NCBI GenBank assembly: GCA_035222895.1
Contig: JAVYIG010000311.1
Coordinates: forward strand, 53,501-117,500
Direction of reading: 5' to 3'
DNA from: Strongylocentrotus droebachiensis
Lineage: Eukaryota > Echinodermata > Echinoidea > Camarodonta > Strongylocentrotidae
DNA length: 64,000 nt
The position numbers were made by a program, and so were the translations under genes. Below are positions 43,881 through 56,163 of this stretch, in pieces. Below the pieces are notes generated by a model. The model worked only from the letters and a program-made list of their open reading frames with translations. It did not search any database and was not told the origin of the DNA. How positions within the stretch are numbered: the first letter of the stretch is position 1; every line of letters begins with the position of its first letter.

Positions 43881-45047
43881 CTGGATCCGCGCCTGGCCAT
43901 CAGCATTCGTCTGTAAAATGGCGGTTGGCTGGAATGTTCCCCAGGGAGTGCATGGAGAATATCCGATGATCCGGATAATAATGCATGTAAAAGCACTTTG
44001 AGACATTGTCTTCGTATTAAGTACTATATGTAAATATATATTTGTTTATTCTTATGTTTATTTTTATTAGAACACATAAATAGAATTTTAAACAGCATGT
44101 TAATTTCTTTTAAATCAGACTTGCCGTCTTCTACCTTTCAATGATATAACATGTACATTATACTTTACAGCTAATGCTGGATAGCCAATCGATCTCAAAA
44201 ATAATAATAATCTATTTGTATATCAGTGACTATTTTCCAAGTAATACAAAATCGATTGAAATTCATAAAACTTCGCGATTTAAATCGAATAAATCGATTT
44301 TTTTTTTTTTTTAACTAATCACGATTTTTTTTCTCTCCAGCCCTATGTTTTTCGGACGGGTGATGACAATTTCACTAGACGTAGATTATCAGATACATGT
44401 CTGAAAATTCCCAATTAAACCCCACACGGAAGCATTTAAATGAAATGATTATTATTCATTAGTTTTTCAACCTATTCGGAAAATCGCATTTAGGAAGTAT
44501 ATAAAGGATTTACTAACAGGAAAAGCGAGGTGATAACATCGTGACTTTCTGACCTTTTATTTTTCAGGGTGGGTGGGAGGGAGCTATGTTTTGCATAGTC
44601 GTTGAATAACAAAATCAAACTGTCTGACTCCTGATTTTAAAAGGGCATAAAAGGAACATAAATCATTTGGAATAGAATTCAGGGCACAAATCACATTCCT
44701 TCATACCTAAATTCAGTCGCTTGTGTTTTCCTTTTGTTTTCCTTTGTTTTGTTTGTTTTACCTATTTCAAATTAAAAAAACATTCTTCTTTTTATGCTTA
44801 CGTATAGATATTCAAATATACTTTTAAATAATTTCCATGTCTTCAATTGTACTTGTATGTCTTGTATACAAGATTCCAGAATTTCGCTTTATGGATGCGT
44901 AAAAATAGATTCTTAATGGGTGTTCGGCTATAAATATATATATATACATGTATATTATGATGAGTTTAGAACCATACCTCATTTTATGTTTTAGTGAACT
45001 AACGATGAGAAAAACCTTGATCTTATTGGAATTATCATTCAAAGCAG

Positions 45048-45557
45048 TTAAAGGTAATACAAAGTTTTGGTATGGGGTCATGAATTTGGTTCAAATGAAA
45101 ATATTGGAAGCATATACGATCCTACAATATTAAGTGATCGTTGTCGGGGTCGAAATCGACTCTAAAGTTATGAAATTGTAAATAATAAACACTTTATGTT
45201 GGATAGCTCCCTCTCAAGGTCAAGATATTAACTAAGCTATAAAACAATGTTTATTGACTAAAATCGACCGATTAGCTATTTTCGTTCGGAAATTATATAC
45301 CACAACTACATACTCTGAGATTTTCATGGTCGCATCTACCATTGTACGGCAGTAGGAGCTATTTGAAATTTATCACAATTTACCGGGAGCACCGGTAAAT
45401 CTTTATATTAAATTTTTCTCGAAAGTAGAAGTGTTTTAGGGGCTAAATTTGTTGGTGTTCTTAATACATCCTCAGGGGCATCCAAATATATCAAAATTGT
45501 AAAGAATCACTATCCACCCATTTTTCGAAATTTCCCAAAACTTTGTAATACCTTTAA
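45048..45557. mobile_element. TTAA-flanked element, family D
   Basis: About 510 bases bounded by TTAAAGGTAATACAAAG and CTTTGTAATACCTTTAA, perfect ends. The interior has no ORF. A second copy in inverted orientation is at 60617-61124. Confidence 0.85.
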
Positions 45558-46744
45558 GACCTCCAATCTGCATTTAGAGACAATTTTGAATATTGGTAAA
45601 GCCACAAAAATAGTTCATGAAATGGGGTTCGGGTCAAGCCATTACAACATTGTGTTAGAAGCTGCCTGAAAGCAATGAAAAAGGGTCAATAAGAGAATTG
45701 CAAAATTGGTCTATACTGTGAGGTTTTGCTATCATCAAAATGATAAGAATTGACCCAATCTTACTGAATGCTACGTGCACTGCACACAGAATATTTATAA
45801 GGGACTGCCCAAACTGTCGCATAATTGTTCCAAGTATTTCAGTTACTTATGGTCATATTTCGTATATGCATTTGAAGAGCAAATCTTTTCAGCGTCCCTT
45901 TCTCCTATGATATTCTTAAGCATTAAAATAAAAAGGATCAAAAAGTTGACAAAATGATTTTCACTTTGTCCTTTACACCACCAGTCTTGGTTTGTAGCGC
46001 TTTCTTAATCTTTTCCGATTTTTCCAAGATGGATCATACAATCTAGATTCTAGAATGATCTAGAGAAGGAATTATATTTTTCGACAATGCATTATTATAA
46101 GTCCTTCCTTTGCAGAATTATAGTTAGGGCTAGACTAAAATTAGAACATTATACACCCACTACGCTATTATAATACGGTATTATTTGGGGATCATAAATA
46201 CATGTAAATGTATTAAAGTCTGCAAAAACACGTCACTGTCCGGAGTTACCGGGAGAGCATGTACACGATAATGGCCTTTTTAATTGGAAAATTAAATAAT
46301 TGAGATTCAAACAAATTATTATACATGTACTTCCATATTTGTTGAATATCCATGAGCATACGGGCACAATATCGCACAGAGAGGGGGTTCTGTCATATCT
46401 AGACCGAATATGCAGTTTTTTTATTTTTATTTACTTGTTGAAATTTCGAATGTTAAATTAGTGGCTTAACATGAAAATCACATGTAATAATGACCACGGC
46501 TATCATTGTGAACATCAGAAGAAAAAAATCAAAGAAATACTTTAGTATGGTATACACTATACAGATCATGAAGAATAAACCAAATACAGGATTTGTTGCC
46601 CTTATTTAATATTATATTTCACGCAACATCCCCTTATGGTGTTATGATGTTAAATCTTCGTCACCATATTTGAATTGTTTAATAAATCATTTCCTTCTTG
46701 TTACCATGACAAATAATCATTAATTGTAATATAGAGACACATAC

Positions 46745-46925
46745 GCACTTTATCGTGGTAGAGCAGTGGTCTCGTAGCCGGGGGTCCCGCGTTCGAAACC
46801 AAGTCATTGCGCTCGTTCCTTTTGGTACGGCATTAATCCGCATTACCAAGTCCCTCGGAGAGGACTTAAATCCGTCGACCCTTGGTTGTTGACTTACAAG
46901 GATATACATGCTTTCTTAGCAGTCA
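46745..46925 (+). mobile_element. tRNA-derived SINE
   Basis: The A box-like GGTAGAGCAGTGG and the B box GTTCGAAACC are at pol III spacing. A non-tRNA body follows with ATTAATCCGCATTACCAAG. It is not a real tRNA gene because the arms do not close. Confidence 0.6.
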
Positions 46926-47612
46926 GGTCAAACAATCATCATCAATAATACCACCCCTCCCCCCCCCCCCCCCGAAAGAAAATGCGACCTAAACATTAGG
47001 TCATATAATAGGCTGTATGGAACAATTTTTAGCAAAAAAATATCTCATGCAATTACTCATGGAGTTAATTAAAGGGGATTACTTATTTTTTTATAATAAT
47101 AAAAGGCTTAATATGAATTAAACAAAATAAACTGTAAGCGAGGTATTTGTTAGATTGGTAATTAACGTTAGTTATCTAGGGGAGATGTTCGGGTGATAAA
47201 TTAGTGGTGTTGTATTGTATTGTATTGTATGTATTTCGGTCAATTAAAAAATCATCAACAAATATAAATTTACAATAATAAAGACACACTTATAAGAGGA
47301 AGACGGAGGGGTGGCCCTACTCATCAGCGTTGTTAGCACAACAATGCTGTTTTACAGAGGAGTCCCTATAGACATAAAAGACATGTAAATAGATGGTACA
47401 GGAGTAAGGAAAACTTACAACAAAAATAAGAACATACAATAATGATAAGAGCAAATTGGATTTTTTTTTAAAGTTGTCCGTGAAGTAGTTGGTCAGGACC
47501 TTTGACATATTGTTTATTTCATTTATTTGTTCGTTTGTTTGTTTAATGTCTTTTTTCGAACTCGTTATCGCGCTTGCCTTTCACTATCTCCTCTTTTCTT
47601 CTCTTTTCTCAG

Positions 47613-47902
47613 ATTCCAAATTGGCACATGCTCACATTGGAAACAATTCTGATGAAATATTTTGAGCAGGGGATGGTTTCTCATGCATCAGCTTGTGTGT
47701 GTTTGTTTGTTTGTTTGTCTGTGTGTTTGTTTTCTTTCTTTTGTTATTTGAAGGTAGCTCCTCTTAACTCATTACTGCGTGGTCTTTCACTTTTTGTTTC
47801 TTTTTTTTTTCTCTTAGATTTCCATGAAGGGCATTGGAACAGAAACGAACCCTGATGAAATATTTTGAGCAAGGGATGGTCGGACCGAGTCTCGTGTTTC
47901 AG
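47613..47902 (+). pseudogene. Two broken copies of the HDX homeobox exon upstream
   Basis: The first homeobox exon is preceded by two degenerate copies, each with its own pyrimidine-rich acceptor. Copy 1 starts at 47613 (TTCTCAG/ATTCC) and still reads LMKYFEQGM but lacks two codons before it. Copy 2 starts at 47818 (CTCTTAG/ATTTCC), shares AACCCTGATGAA and GAGCAAGGGATGGTCGG with the exon, and is frameshifted into a TGA. The repeated unit is about 205-235 bases. Both copies end before the part encoding QCAQEAALEF. Confidence 0.85.
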
Positions 47903-48056
47903 TTTTGTGTGGGTGTGCGTGTGTGTTTAATTGCTTGATATTTTGTTTTGCTATTGGGAACTTGGGATGGTGCACATAGTCCTCCAACTTCGTTAATGCC
48001 TTTCACTTATTGTTGTTTTCTTCTCTTTGCTTATCTTTTATTTCCTTTAGATTCCC

Positions 48057-51000
48057 ATGAGACACACGTTCACACTGGAGCAGAAACGAACCCTGATGAA
48101 GTACTTTGAGCAAGGGATGGTCGGTCAGAGCCTCATGTATCAGGAAAAGATCCAGCAATGCGCACAAGAAGCAGCACTGGAATTCGATGTGGTTAGGGTA
48201 AGCACTAAAATTGGATTTGATGGTCCTATACTGTCTTCTCATTCTCCCTTCCGTTCCCCTCTCTCGCTCAGTATCTCCCTCTCTCTCCCTGTCTCTGTCT
48301 CTGTCTCTCTCACTCTCCCTTTCTCTCTCTCTCTCTCTCTTTCTATCTCTTTTATTTCAGTCAGGAGTAGACGCATGGTTGTCATAGAAGGAGAATTTTG
48401 GGAATATGATTTGGTAAATCTCGCGAGCCCTCCCGTTTTCGCTTAGTGGAGGGAAGAAACGAGAATCTCGGAGAGATATCCTTTGCCAACAAATTATAGA
48501 TTTCGGACATAAATTTTATTGTGTTTTATAATTATTATTATTATTATTTATATACTGCGCTTTTTCAGAGCGGCCCAAAGCACTTACAACAAGAAGAAAC
48601 CTACAAAAAATGAAAATGAAAACTTACAAAATCCTAAAAATATACTATAATCAAGCAATATGATACATGACTTAAATTCCGGTTATAATGAGTATAATTT
48701 GTTTGGGTTTTCCTTGTTGATTTTTAAAATCTAGAATTGGATCGGTAACCAGCGAAGAAAGCGACGCTTGGAAGAAGTCCAAAGAGCATGCATGCAGAGT
48801 TATATTGACCATGTACCACCAGGAGAATGTAGCGAGGGAATGCCACCAGCCAAAATACAAACCTTGACCATGGCACCACCCCGCCAGACCCAGATGCTTT
48901 TCTTACCGCACATGGCAAAGCAACATGGACCTGGTACGACGCCGCCACAGCAGCAGCCGCTCCCTGGTGGAACACCCGGTGAGGGCGCTGTCCATGGCTC
49001 AGAGGCATCTAATCCGCAACACAATGAACTCCACCAATCGCAGGTGAATCAAATGGCGCTAACGCAGTTGGTACCCACGAGCCAAAACCACCAGCAACCC
49101 GCCATACAGGTACATGCCCCGCCACACACTTCGCCACGCATGCCAAATCGTTCGATTCCACCATATCTTCAAGGACAATCCACCACAGGTTACCCGCCAT
49201 CGGTAACCGCCACTGACGGCATGCTGCCAAATAGCATGCCGGCTCAAGCAACCATTGCAACGCCTGCGGCACAAGCACCGACATCACAGAGATCTAACCA
49301 TTCTTCCCCGCTAGGATCGGTTCCATCTCCGGTCATGTCAGCGGCGTCCATGCAGGATGAAGACATCGGGTACCATCAGACGCCGATTCGAGGGTTCTAC
49401 CCTGGTCCTAGAGGAGCTAGGATGATGCCAGGGAGTGTACTTCCGGGGCATCCACAACAGGGGATGTCCCCACCAAGCTTCACCGTCTACCCGTCTGTCA
49501 AGATGATGCCACCACCAAAGGAATCCCCAGAAATGAGGCACCATGAAATAAGACGAATCGTGGAGCAGATCCAGATGAATGTAAGTTACTTGATTATTGT
49601 TGAGATATTCGGGGGAAGGGAATGACTGAAAATCCAAATGTGCCAAATTATCACTGGCCTTAGAGGAGCTGTAGCATGACGAGACTCCGTGTCTTTCCTG
49701 TAGCCTGAGTCGGGGCCGACTACTGAAGACGCGACCGAAGTAGGCCTACGACCCGTATTCACGTGCATGCAACATGCGAGAAACCGCAGTTTGAAGAGAA
49801 CTTCGGTCTGTTTCGCTAACGTTAGCGCGCGCTGACCCAGTTAATCAAGTCCATTCGTTTACTTGCAGTTGTCCAAAAGAAGATGTAGATGGCGTCATCC
49901 AGTATTTCCCATGCTACAGCCCCTTTAAGGGTTTTGCGCCGACCAGGAAAATGTATGTTTCTTACACTTTGCGCAAAGGTACCCAGTGAAATAAAATTAT
50001 TCCAAGGGTTATCCCAGTCAGGGCCATTTGATATTACATACTTATGTGAGTAATTCCTTGTTCTGACAGTCTTTTGACAATGTTCGCAAGGCATTGAATA
50101 AGGGAGTTTACAGATACAATCTGCGCATGGGCAGATAAAGGTCATTTGTACCAAAATGGTAAAACCCACAGAGATGAATACTGAATATGCGCTCATGAAA
50201 TTTATGTAACATTATTCATTTATGGACCAACGGTACATTCTATGATACGCAGGTGGAAGTTTTCTTTTCAAGAGGTCAAACAAAAGGTATTCATGAAGCA
50301 CATCTAGGACTTTGGCAGTTATTATTCTAAGATGCTCAAAGTGGAACTTCTCCATGTGTAAAAGATCTGTGGATATTTGGGGTCATTTGTACCATGTGCT
50401 ATCTGTAAACTCCCTTATTGTTAAACTTGCCAAGATAATTATAATCGATTGGGAAGTGCCGGTCGCCTGATCACTTATCAACTCTTTGCAAAAGAAAAGC
50501 TATGCAATAGTTCGGTTTACTAATGTATTCAAATTTAATGCATACAATTTAAACGAAGCTTCTTGCTGTTAACCTGAAAGCTTGCCCGAGGCTTTCCCGA
50601 CATATCAAGAAGTAATGTATGCGGACTGGATTCCAAGTATTGTAGTTCATTCATTGATATCAGGTTAATGGAATAACTCGTCAATAGGTCCCCAGGAAAA
50701 AAACATCCATAATTTTGAATATGTTAGTATTAACCTGTATATTGTTGCCCACGTGGAATTGCCTTTGTGTTTCTTTTCTTTGCTATTCTTTTCTTTTTCT
50801 TGCCTTTCTCTTATGTTATCCTTTTCTTTTCTTTCCCTTTCTTTCTCTGCTTTTCTTTTCTTTTCTTTTCTTTACATTTCCTCACTTGTTTTCGGTTTTA
50901 TTTCTTTTCTCTTTGTCTTTCTTTCTTCCTTTACTGTGCTTCTCCTTTTGTATGTTATCATACTGTTGAATAACAAACTTGTTGTACTGTTGTTATTTCA

Positions 51001-51336
51001 TAATGTATTTCCTTATTTTGCTGGCCTTGGGTCTTCATCTTTATTCGTCGTCGGTGTTTTTGTTTCTTCAAAGATTGATTACGTAACCTATTATGGTTTC
51101 ATTTCAAAATGGTATCACTGTAGGTCTTTGTACTGACGCTATTCTCTTTATATTCATTAGAAGGTCGTTATGTTTTTGCTGTTTTGGTTGTTTGGTTTTA
51201 TTTGACATTTTGTCAGAATTCTATTTAAAAGAAAAGGTTTCTCTGAATGAAGCTGGAACGTCCAAAATTAGATTTGGTCAAGGCTTCGTCAAGGAAAATT
51301 GTTGGTTCTGTATTTTTTGTTACGTTTATCCTATCC

Positions 51337-51372
<36 letters not shown>

Positions 51373-54300
51373 TTCAATTTCTTACTCTACTTCTCTTTCC
51401 CTTTCTTTGTCTTTCTTACCCTCTCTCCCTTTACCCGTCACTCTCCCCTTTCTCTCTCTGTCTCTCTCTCCCAGAGCTCTGTTTCTCTCGTTCCTCTTTA
51501 ATCTCGTGCATAATTATATTCACCGGAGATCCACGATAACAATATTCATTTTGAAAAGTCAAAAGGACATGACCTCATTCAAAGTTCGAAATGAAAGAAC
51601 ACACAAGATGGAAAAAATAATTACGCATCTGGAATAACGAAATGTTAAAAAGATTATCCAACTAGCTAGAAAGTTTGGAAAATAGTGATCAACACAAAGT
51701 TAATACAGTAATGATTATTTATGAGTTTATATCACCTAGTACATAAAACTCATGAGAATCTGAAGTTACCGATTTGCTGAAGTGATCTATATAGGACAAC
51801 TCTTATTCATCAGTAATATTTGCCTTTCGACTGAGGCCCAAGATTTATTACCATCAAGATGTCTTTTTATGACAAGATATGTTTTCTTAGTGATAAACTG
51901 TCAGGCGTATGCAAAAGGAAAGGAGAACATGTAGCTTTTATTTTTAAATCATAAAAAAAAGATATTCATGTATCTCATTAGTCAGAATTCAAATTGCATC
52001 CTTTAATTGCTGCGAGGTATTATAATGCAATTTGCATTCTGACAATTGAAATACAAATAATTCACTAATTAAATTGGTACGTATTATTTCATTGCAGTTG
52101 GATCGATTGGAACAACTTGGATGCGAGTCCCTTCTCGCTACCGTGTCCACGCCCGATCGCTCCGCCTATGTCTGCGGCACCCCGATCGCTCTCCAGTACT
52201 TTTCCAAAGTGAACAAAGACCACCCCATGGCCGAGTACATCCACAAGCAGGTCTCGAGCGATAGCGACTTCGACCCCGACGGACTCGACGACGAAAGTCC
52301 CAGCGCCGACGACGCGGGCGTGGACGATCAGGGCGAGAACGCGGAGAGCGGCAACAAGGAGAATAACAAGCATGAGACGTCTATGGGGATTGGTCAGTCT
52401 GTACAGGGGCGCGCGAAAATGAACCCTGAATTGACCAATGAGGAGGAGGATGAGATGGACATGATGGGGGACGGAGAAGGGGTCATAAAATCAGGTTAAC
52501 TATACTGAACTCTTCTAATGAGTAATTCCTCTTCTTTATTTCCCTTTCTCTTCATGTTTTGCTGTGGTGCGGTCGGCCAACAACTTCCACATGGAAAATA
52601 TGAAAGTTATTTAAACATATTTGTGGCTTACACCCAGTAAATAAGATCGATTGATCGATCTGTATTGAAAAACAAGTCAGGAAAAATCTTGGAACCAGCG
52701 GGATTGTAAGCCACAAATATGTTTAAATATTTGAAATTTCTCCCAGGAAGCATTACATTTATAAAAGATGAAAGTTGTAGAAAAATCAAGCTTCAAAATC
52801 AAGATAATACTCAACAGGATATCTTTTTCATTTTTCATTTTCATGCATCTACAATGTGCATTTAGTTCCAAGATCTTCCAATACCAGTAATGTTCCTTTC
52901 AATAATAGTGTTATCTCACCCAATCCAAGTCCTATGCTCATTATTTCGTGCTCTGATTCTTTCCTTTGTCTACCCATGGTCTACCCATGGTCTACCACCA
53001 CGCCTCGGTCTAATTCCTCTCTATCTCTCTTTTTCTCTTACTCTCTATCTCTATCTCTCCAGTCTGCCTCTTCCCCATATCTCTCTCTCTCTCTCTCACT
53101 CTAATCCACTCTCTCCATCTTTTTCTTTATTTCTGTATTTTCTCTCTTCCTCTTTTTCTCACCCCTTTTTAACCCTCCCTTGCACATTATTTCGAAATCT
53201 CAATAAATATGTTTATTCAAAGCTCGTTCAGATATGACACGGCATATAGTAGGAGACCAGGCTATAGGTCCCGTGACCAATCTCTGGAAACAAAGGTTTG
53301 AAAGTGTTTGTGTGTTCCCTGATGAATACCGAACAGTTTTGACTTGGGCTGCCCCCTTGAAAATGTTAAGGTTATGGCAACCACTTTTGATTTCAAAAGT
53401 TGCTTAATTGATTTTGTTATGTCAGAAAACATATTATTAGACACTAAAATCATGAGAATCGGACGTGTTGGTGAATTTGACCACCAGTCTAAAGTGCATT
53501 GACCTTTTTTACCATAGCGCCCTCATTTAAGGTCGGAGGTATAACAAACTATACATTTTTGGAATCCTCATGACCAGACGAGTAATTTGATATGCAATTT
53601 GATAAGGTTAACTGTGTTGGTGAATTTGACCACCGGTCAAAAGTGCGTTGACCTTTCAACGTTTTTTATCATAGCGCCCTCATTTATGGTTAGAGGTATA
53701 GCAAACTATACATTTTTTGAATCCTCATGACCAGATGAGTAATTTGACATGCATATCGACACGATTTGAATATATTTGAATTTCGACCCCTGTTTGACCT
53801 TTGTTGGCCCCTCACGAAAATGCCCGGGATTTTCAAGGGGGCAGCCCAAGTCAAAATTGTTCGGTATTCATCAGGGAACACAAAAAACACTTGCAAACCT
53901 TTGTTTCCAGAGATTGGTCACGGGACCTACAGGCTGGTCTCCTACTAAGAACCACAGCGGTTTTTTTGTTGTTGGTAGTGATGACGTAAAATTTAACACA
54001 CTTTACATTTTATATAACGCTCAGTGAATTCGCCCAAGTCCTTTATTTCCCGCAGTTGCAATTCATTTACACGTTTAAAAACCGGGGCGGGGGTGGGGGG
54101 GGGGGGGGCGACAGTTTATTCACCGAGCCATATCTGAACAAGCATTAATAGAGGCATGCATGTTGAATTACATGCTTTACAGGTATACTATGTTCCTTTT
54201 GCAGCCATCATCAAATTCTGTAGAAATTTGCTGGAATTATGAATTTGTTACGTATGCCCTATCTGTGAAATTTAAACGTTATCAGTGTTTATATATTCAA

Positions 54301-54880
54301 ATTATGAAAGGAACCCGTTTACTTTCTAGACTTCACTGTCAGATACTATTGAATGACTGACTGACTTCTTTTTTTTTCTTTGGTAATAACATACAAAAAA
54401 TAAGCTGTAAAAGGTAGGCCTACATGAGCATTTGTCTTCATCAATAATTACCCAATTCTTGTAATGGCCAAAATTAAAATGATGGAATCTTTGCGCAGCT
54501 GAAAATGTACGACTATTTGGTACTAAATGGATTGCAATCACTATTATAAAGTCGATTCGACAACAAATGGTCGTTATTTTCCCACTAAAAGCTATTTTCA
54601 AGCCCTTTCGTTTTGAGGGAATTCCTATTAGTATCATCATTCAAATGCCGTTGGAATTTAACCTTTTCTTTAATGGCCTGCACATGGGACATAGAACCTT
54701 TAACACGCCTCTCTTTAAAAAAAAAAACACCTATATTTATCCCTTAAACTCTGTTCTCTTACCGCAGGCGAGGAGATTTACATCGTCAATAAGGAGCGGA
54801 TGGTGATTGGTACGGGTATGCTCTATCCCAGGCCTCATGAGAAAATGACCTTCAAGAACTCCCCTGAATATACCGAGTAG
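48057..54880 (+). CDS. HDX: Highly divergent homeobox protein (HDX-like)
   Basis: Nuclear, probably a DNA-binding regulator. Coding exons: 48057-48197, 48735-49580, 52098-52494, 54768-54880, giving 498 aa plus TAG; AG/GT borders and phases agree. The N-terminal homeodomain spans the first junction: FTLEQKRTLMKYFEQGM in exon 1 and, across the splice, VVR then NWIGNQRRKRR. Helix 3 keeps Trp48, Asn51 and Arg53 but has Ile in place of Phe49. The start at 48057 puts the homeodomain at residue 2, as I recall for vertebrate HDX. The middle is Pro/Gln/Ser-rich; the exon at 52098 has a conserved LEQLGCESLLATV segment and an acidic tail. The last exon ends PRPHEKMTFKNSPEYTE. It is shorter than vertebrate HDX (about 690 aa). 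Upstream non-coding exons, if any, were not identified. Confidence 0.8.
48240..48360 (+). repeat. CT-rich microsatellite after the homeobox exon
   Basis: TCTCTC and CTGTCTCTG tract 40-150 bases after the donor at 48197. Confidence 0.85.
48531..48660 (-). mobile_element. LINE 3'-tail fragment in HDX intron 1
   Basis: An ATT-trinucleotide run is followed by TTTATATACTGCGCTTTTTC and CCCAAAGCACTTACAA, the same tail layout as the CR1/L2-like copies at 12.4 and 34.2 kb. No coding part remains. Confidence 0.5.
49658..49930. mobile_element. Short inverted-repeat element after HDX exon 2
   Basis: Ends CCTTAGAGGAGCTGTAGCAT and ATGCTACAGCCCCTTTAAGG are imperfect inverted repeats. About 270 bases, 78 bases after the donor at 49580. 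Confidence 0.6.
50097..50419. mobile_element. Inverted-repeat element, family E
   Basis: 323 bases in HDX intron 2 bounded by AATAAGGGAGTTTACAGATA and TATCTGTAAACTCCCTTATT, perfect inverted ends. No ORF. A near-identical copy at 56164 shows recent activity. Confidence 0.88.
50770..51480 (+). repeat. Pyrimidine-rich tracts in HDX intron 2
   Basis: TTTTCTTTTC-type (50770-50950) and CTCTCTCT (51335-51480) tracts. Open frames are Phe/Leu/Ser only. Confidence 0.85.
52610..52727. repeat. 22-base perfect inverted repeat, HDX intron 3
   Basis: TTTAAACATATTTGTGGCTTAC starts at 52610 and its perfect complement occupies 52706-52727 (arms stated by position; the middle is 74 bases). It could be the core of a small element or a stable hairpin. 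Confidence 0.8.
53005..53110 (+). repeat. CT-rich microsatellite in HDX intron 3
   Basis: CTCTATCTCT and CTCTCTCTCT tract just before element F. Confidence 0.85.
53221..54143. mobile_element. Element F interrupted by a foldback element
   Basis: Outer ends CGTTCAGATATGACACGGC (53224 on) and GAGCCATATCTGAACAAG (54125 on) match the intact family F copy at 59916. Within, arms 53249-53365 and about 53833-53950 are inverted repeats of each other: GGTCCCGTGACCAATCTCTG in one, CAGAGATTGGTCACGGGACC in the other. Between them are two tandem units with TTGGTGAATTTGACCACC. A foldback element appears to have inserted into element F. It lies in HDX intron 3. Confidence 0.75.
54310..54706 (-). repeat. Dispersed repeat, copy 2 (HDX intron 3)
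   Basis: Inverted copy of the repeat at 15955. Shared strings include GACTTCACTGTCAGA and ATGGGACATAGAACCTTTAA (on the plus strand). It ends about 60 bases before the last HDX exon. Confidence 0.65.
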
Positions 54881-54944
54881 ACCTTTGTGACGTCGTTATT
54901 GTAAAAGCAATGCAATCTTTGTAACAAGTAGAGTTCATTTGCAG

Positions 54945-54950
54945 AATAAA
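54945..54950 (+). terminator. Candidate poly(A) signal of the HDX-like gene
   Basis: AATAAA lies 65 bases after the TAG stop at 54880. Position and strand fit a short 3' UTR. No cleavage site can be seen from sequence alone. Confidence 0.4.
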
Positions 54951-55293
54951 ACAGGTTAGTGAAAGATTGAAAGAATTCGGCCTCATTAGGATATTCAAGA
55001 ATCCGCCTGAATATGTACCGAGAATAGAGACCTACAAACATAACCAACTCAGTATCATCAAAGGCAATGCAATATTTAGTACAAGTAGAGTTTGGTGGAA
55101 GCAGATTAGAGAATATAAGGGAAACAGATTGTAAAGTTTGAAAGAAATCGGCCTCATTGTTTGATTCAAAGAAGAAAATATAACTCACCTGAATACACTG
55201 TGAAGACCTAAAACATTATGGTAAAAGTCAATCGAACATTTTGTAACAAGTAGGCCCTACTAAAGGGGAAATCCACCCTGATATTAAATTGGT

Positions 55294-55488
55294 TTTAATT
55301 TTCGACTGTACTAGTTTGACCAGGGGGACTAGACCTCCCTCCAAGATCACTGACAGGTGGTTATCTCATCAATTCAGCTCTCAATTAACATAAGAAAAAG
55401 AGGATCACGGGGACCAACAGGCACCGATTAGGCATTGTTTGCTACATAGAGGGCGCAAGTAGCTTTAAATAGTGCAGTTGGGCTTTAA
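55294..55488. mobile_element. TTTAAA-flanked element, family C, nested
   Basis: Third copy, from TTTTAATTTTCGACTGTACTAG to TGGGCTTTAA. It interrupts another dispersed element (about 55263-55760) that starts AAGGGGAAATCCACCC and resumes after it with GAAGCAGACAAATCGGAG. Confidence 0.75.
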
Positions 55489-56163
55489 TAGAAGCAGACA
55501 AATCGGAGAAAGTAGTCAGTGAAATTTTGAGCCAAATCCGATTTAGAAATAAGAAGGTTATGAGTACTTGAAGTTGCGATCAATCAAACACAAATTGGCA
55601 ACTCTGCGATGTATCTTGCAAGCTCCCCTCCCATTTGCTTCATACTGAAAAGCTCATTATTGATTGATCCCAACTTCAAACATTGACTTCATAACCTTCT
55701 TATTTTTTAATCGGATTTTTTGCTCAAATCTTCACTGATCTTTCGAGGAAAAGTATCAATTGCAGTTTCAATACCCTATCAATCTAATCTATTGTTTATC
55801 CCAATGGAATCATGTTCGGATTTGAAGTTCGTAATATCTTCGGTAGGGAAAGGGCAGGGCTATTGAAAATACTTTAGGTTGTTTTTTTAAAGGTGTTTTC
55901 GTTCGTGATAGAATTATGTGAAAGCAGAAATATGAGAGTATCAACTAGTTTGTGAAAGTAGGAAAGAAACAATCAAAAGAAACGTATCAATTCTTGTAGG
56001 AATAGATCACTACATAATGTGCGTGCGAACCTCAAAGTGGCAATTAAGTCAATCAAAAGTGAAGTAGTTATGGACAACTCCCTCAGTAAAAGAAAACAAA
56101 AATAAGAACAAACAAATCAACAAGAATTTCCCTTTTTCTCCTAAGTAGCATTTTTGGTGCTGC

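Larger units (their letters stand above)
40889..43895. mobile_element. Composite element with hAT-like ends carrying tandem arrays
   Basis: The left end CAGGCGCGGATCCAGG (40890-40905) and the right end CCTGGATCCGCGCCTG (43880-43895) are perfect 16-base inverted repeats. GCCATCAG occurs at both outer sides (40881-40888 and 43896-43903), an 8-base target duplication, with one extra G on the left. Ends beginning CAGG and an 8-base duplication point to the hAT superfamily. No transposase is visible inside, so the element is non-autonomous. It contains a large minisatellite, a second smaller tandem repeat, and G/C homopolymer runs. A nested end may exist near 42895-42912 (GGGCTACGCGCCTG). Confidence 0.75.
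43896..48050. other. Interval between the composite element and the HDX-like gene
   Basis: Holds element D (45048), a family A fragment (45690), a SINE (46745), a C run near 46960, and the HDX exon copies from 47613. No other exon recognised. Confidence 0.6.

Noticed and set aside
43482..43996. ORFs of 100-144 codons on both strands
   Set aside because: They read through G, C, T and CTT homopolymer tracts and encode only Pro/Phe/Leu or Lys/Glu/Arg runs.
46745..46805. A tRNA gene
   Set aside because: A and B boxes are present but the stems do not pair, and it is followed by a SINE-type body.
48768..49625. Stand-alone gene starting at the Met at 48768
   Set aside because: It is the interior of the exon beginning at 48735, which continues the homeodomain in phase.
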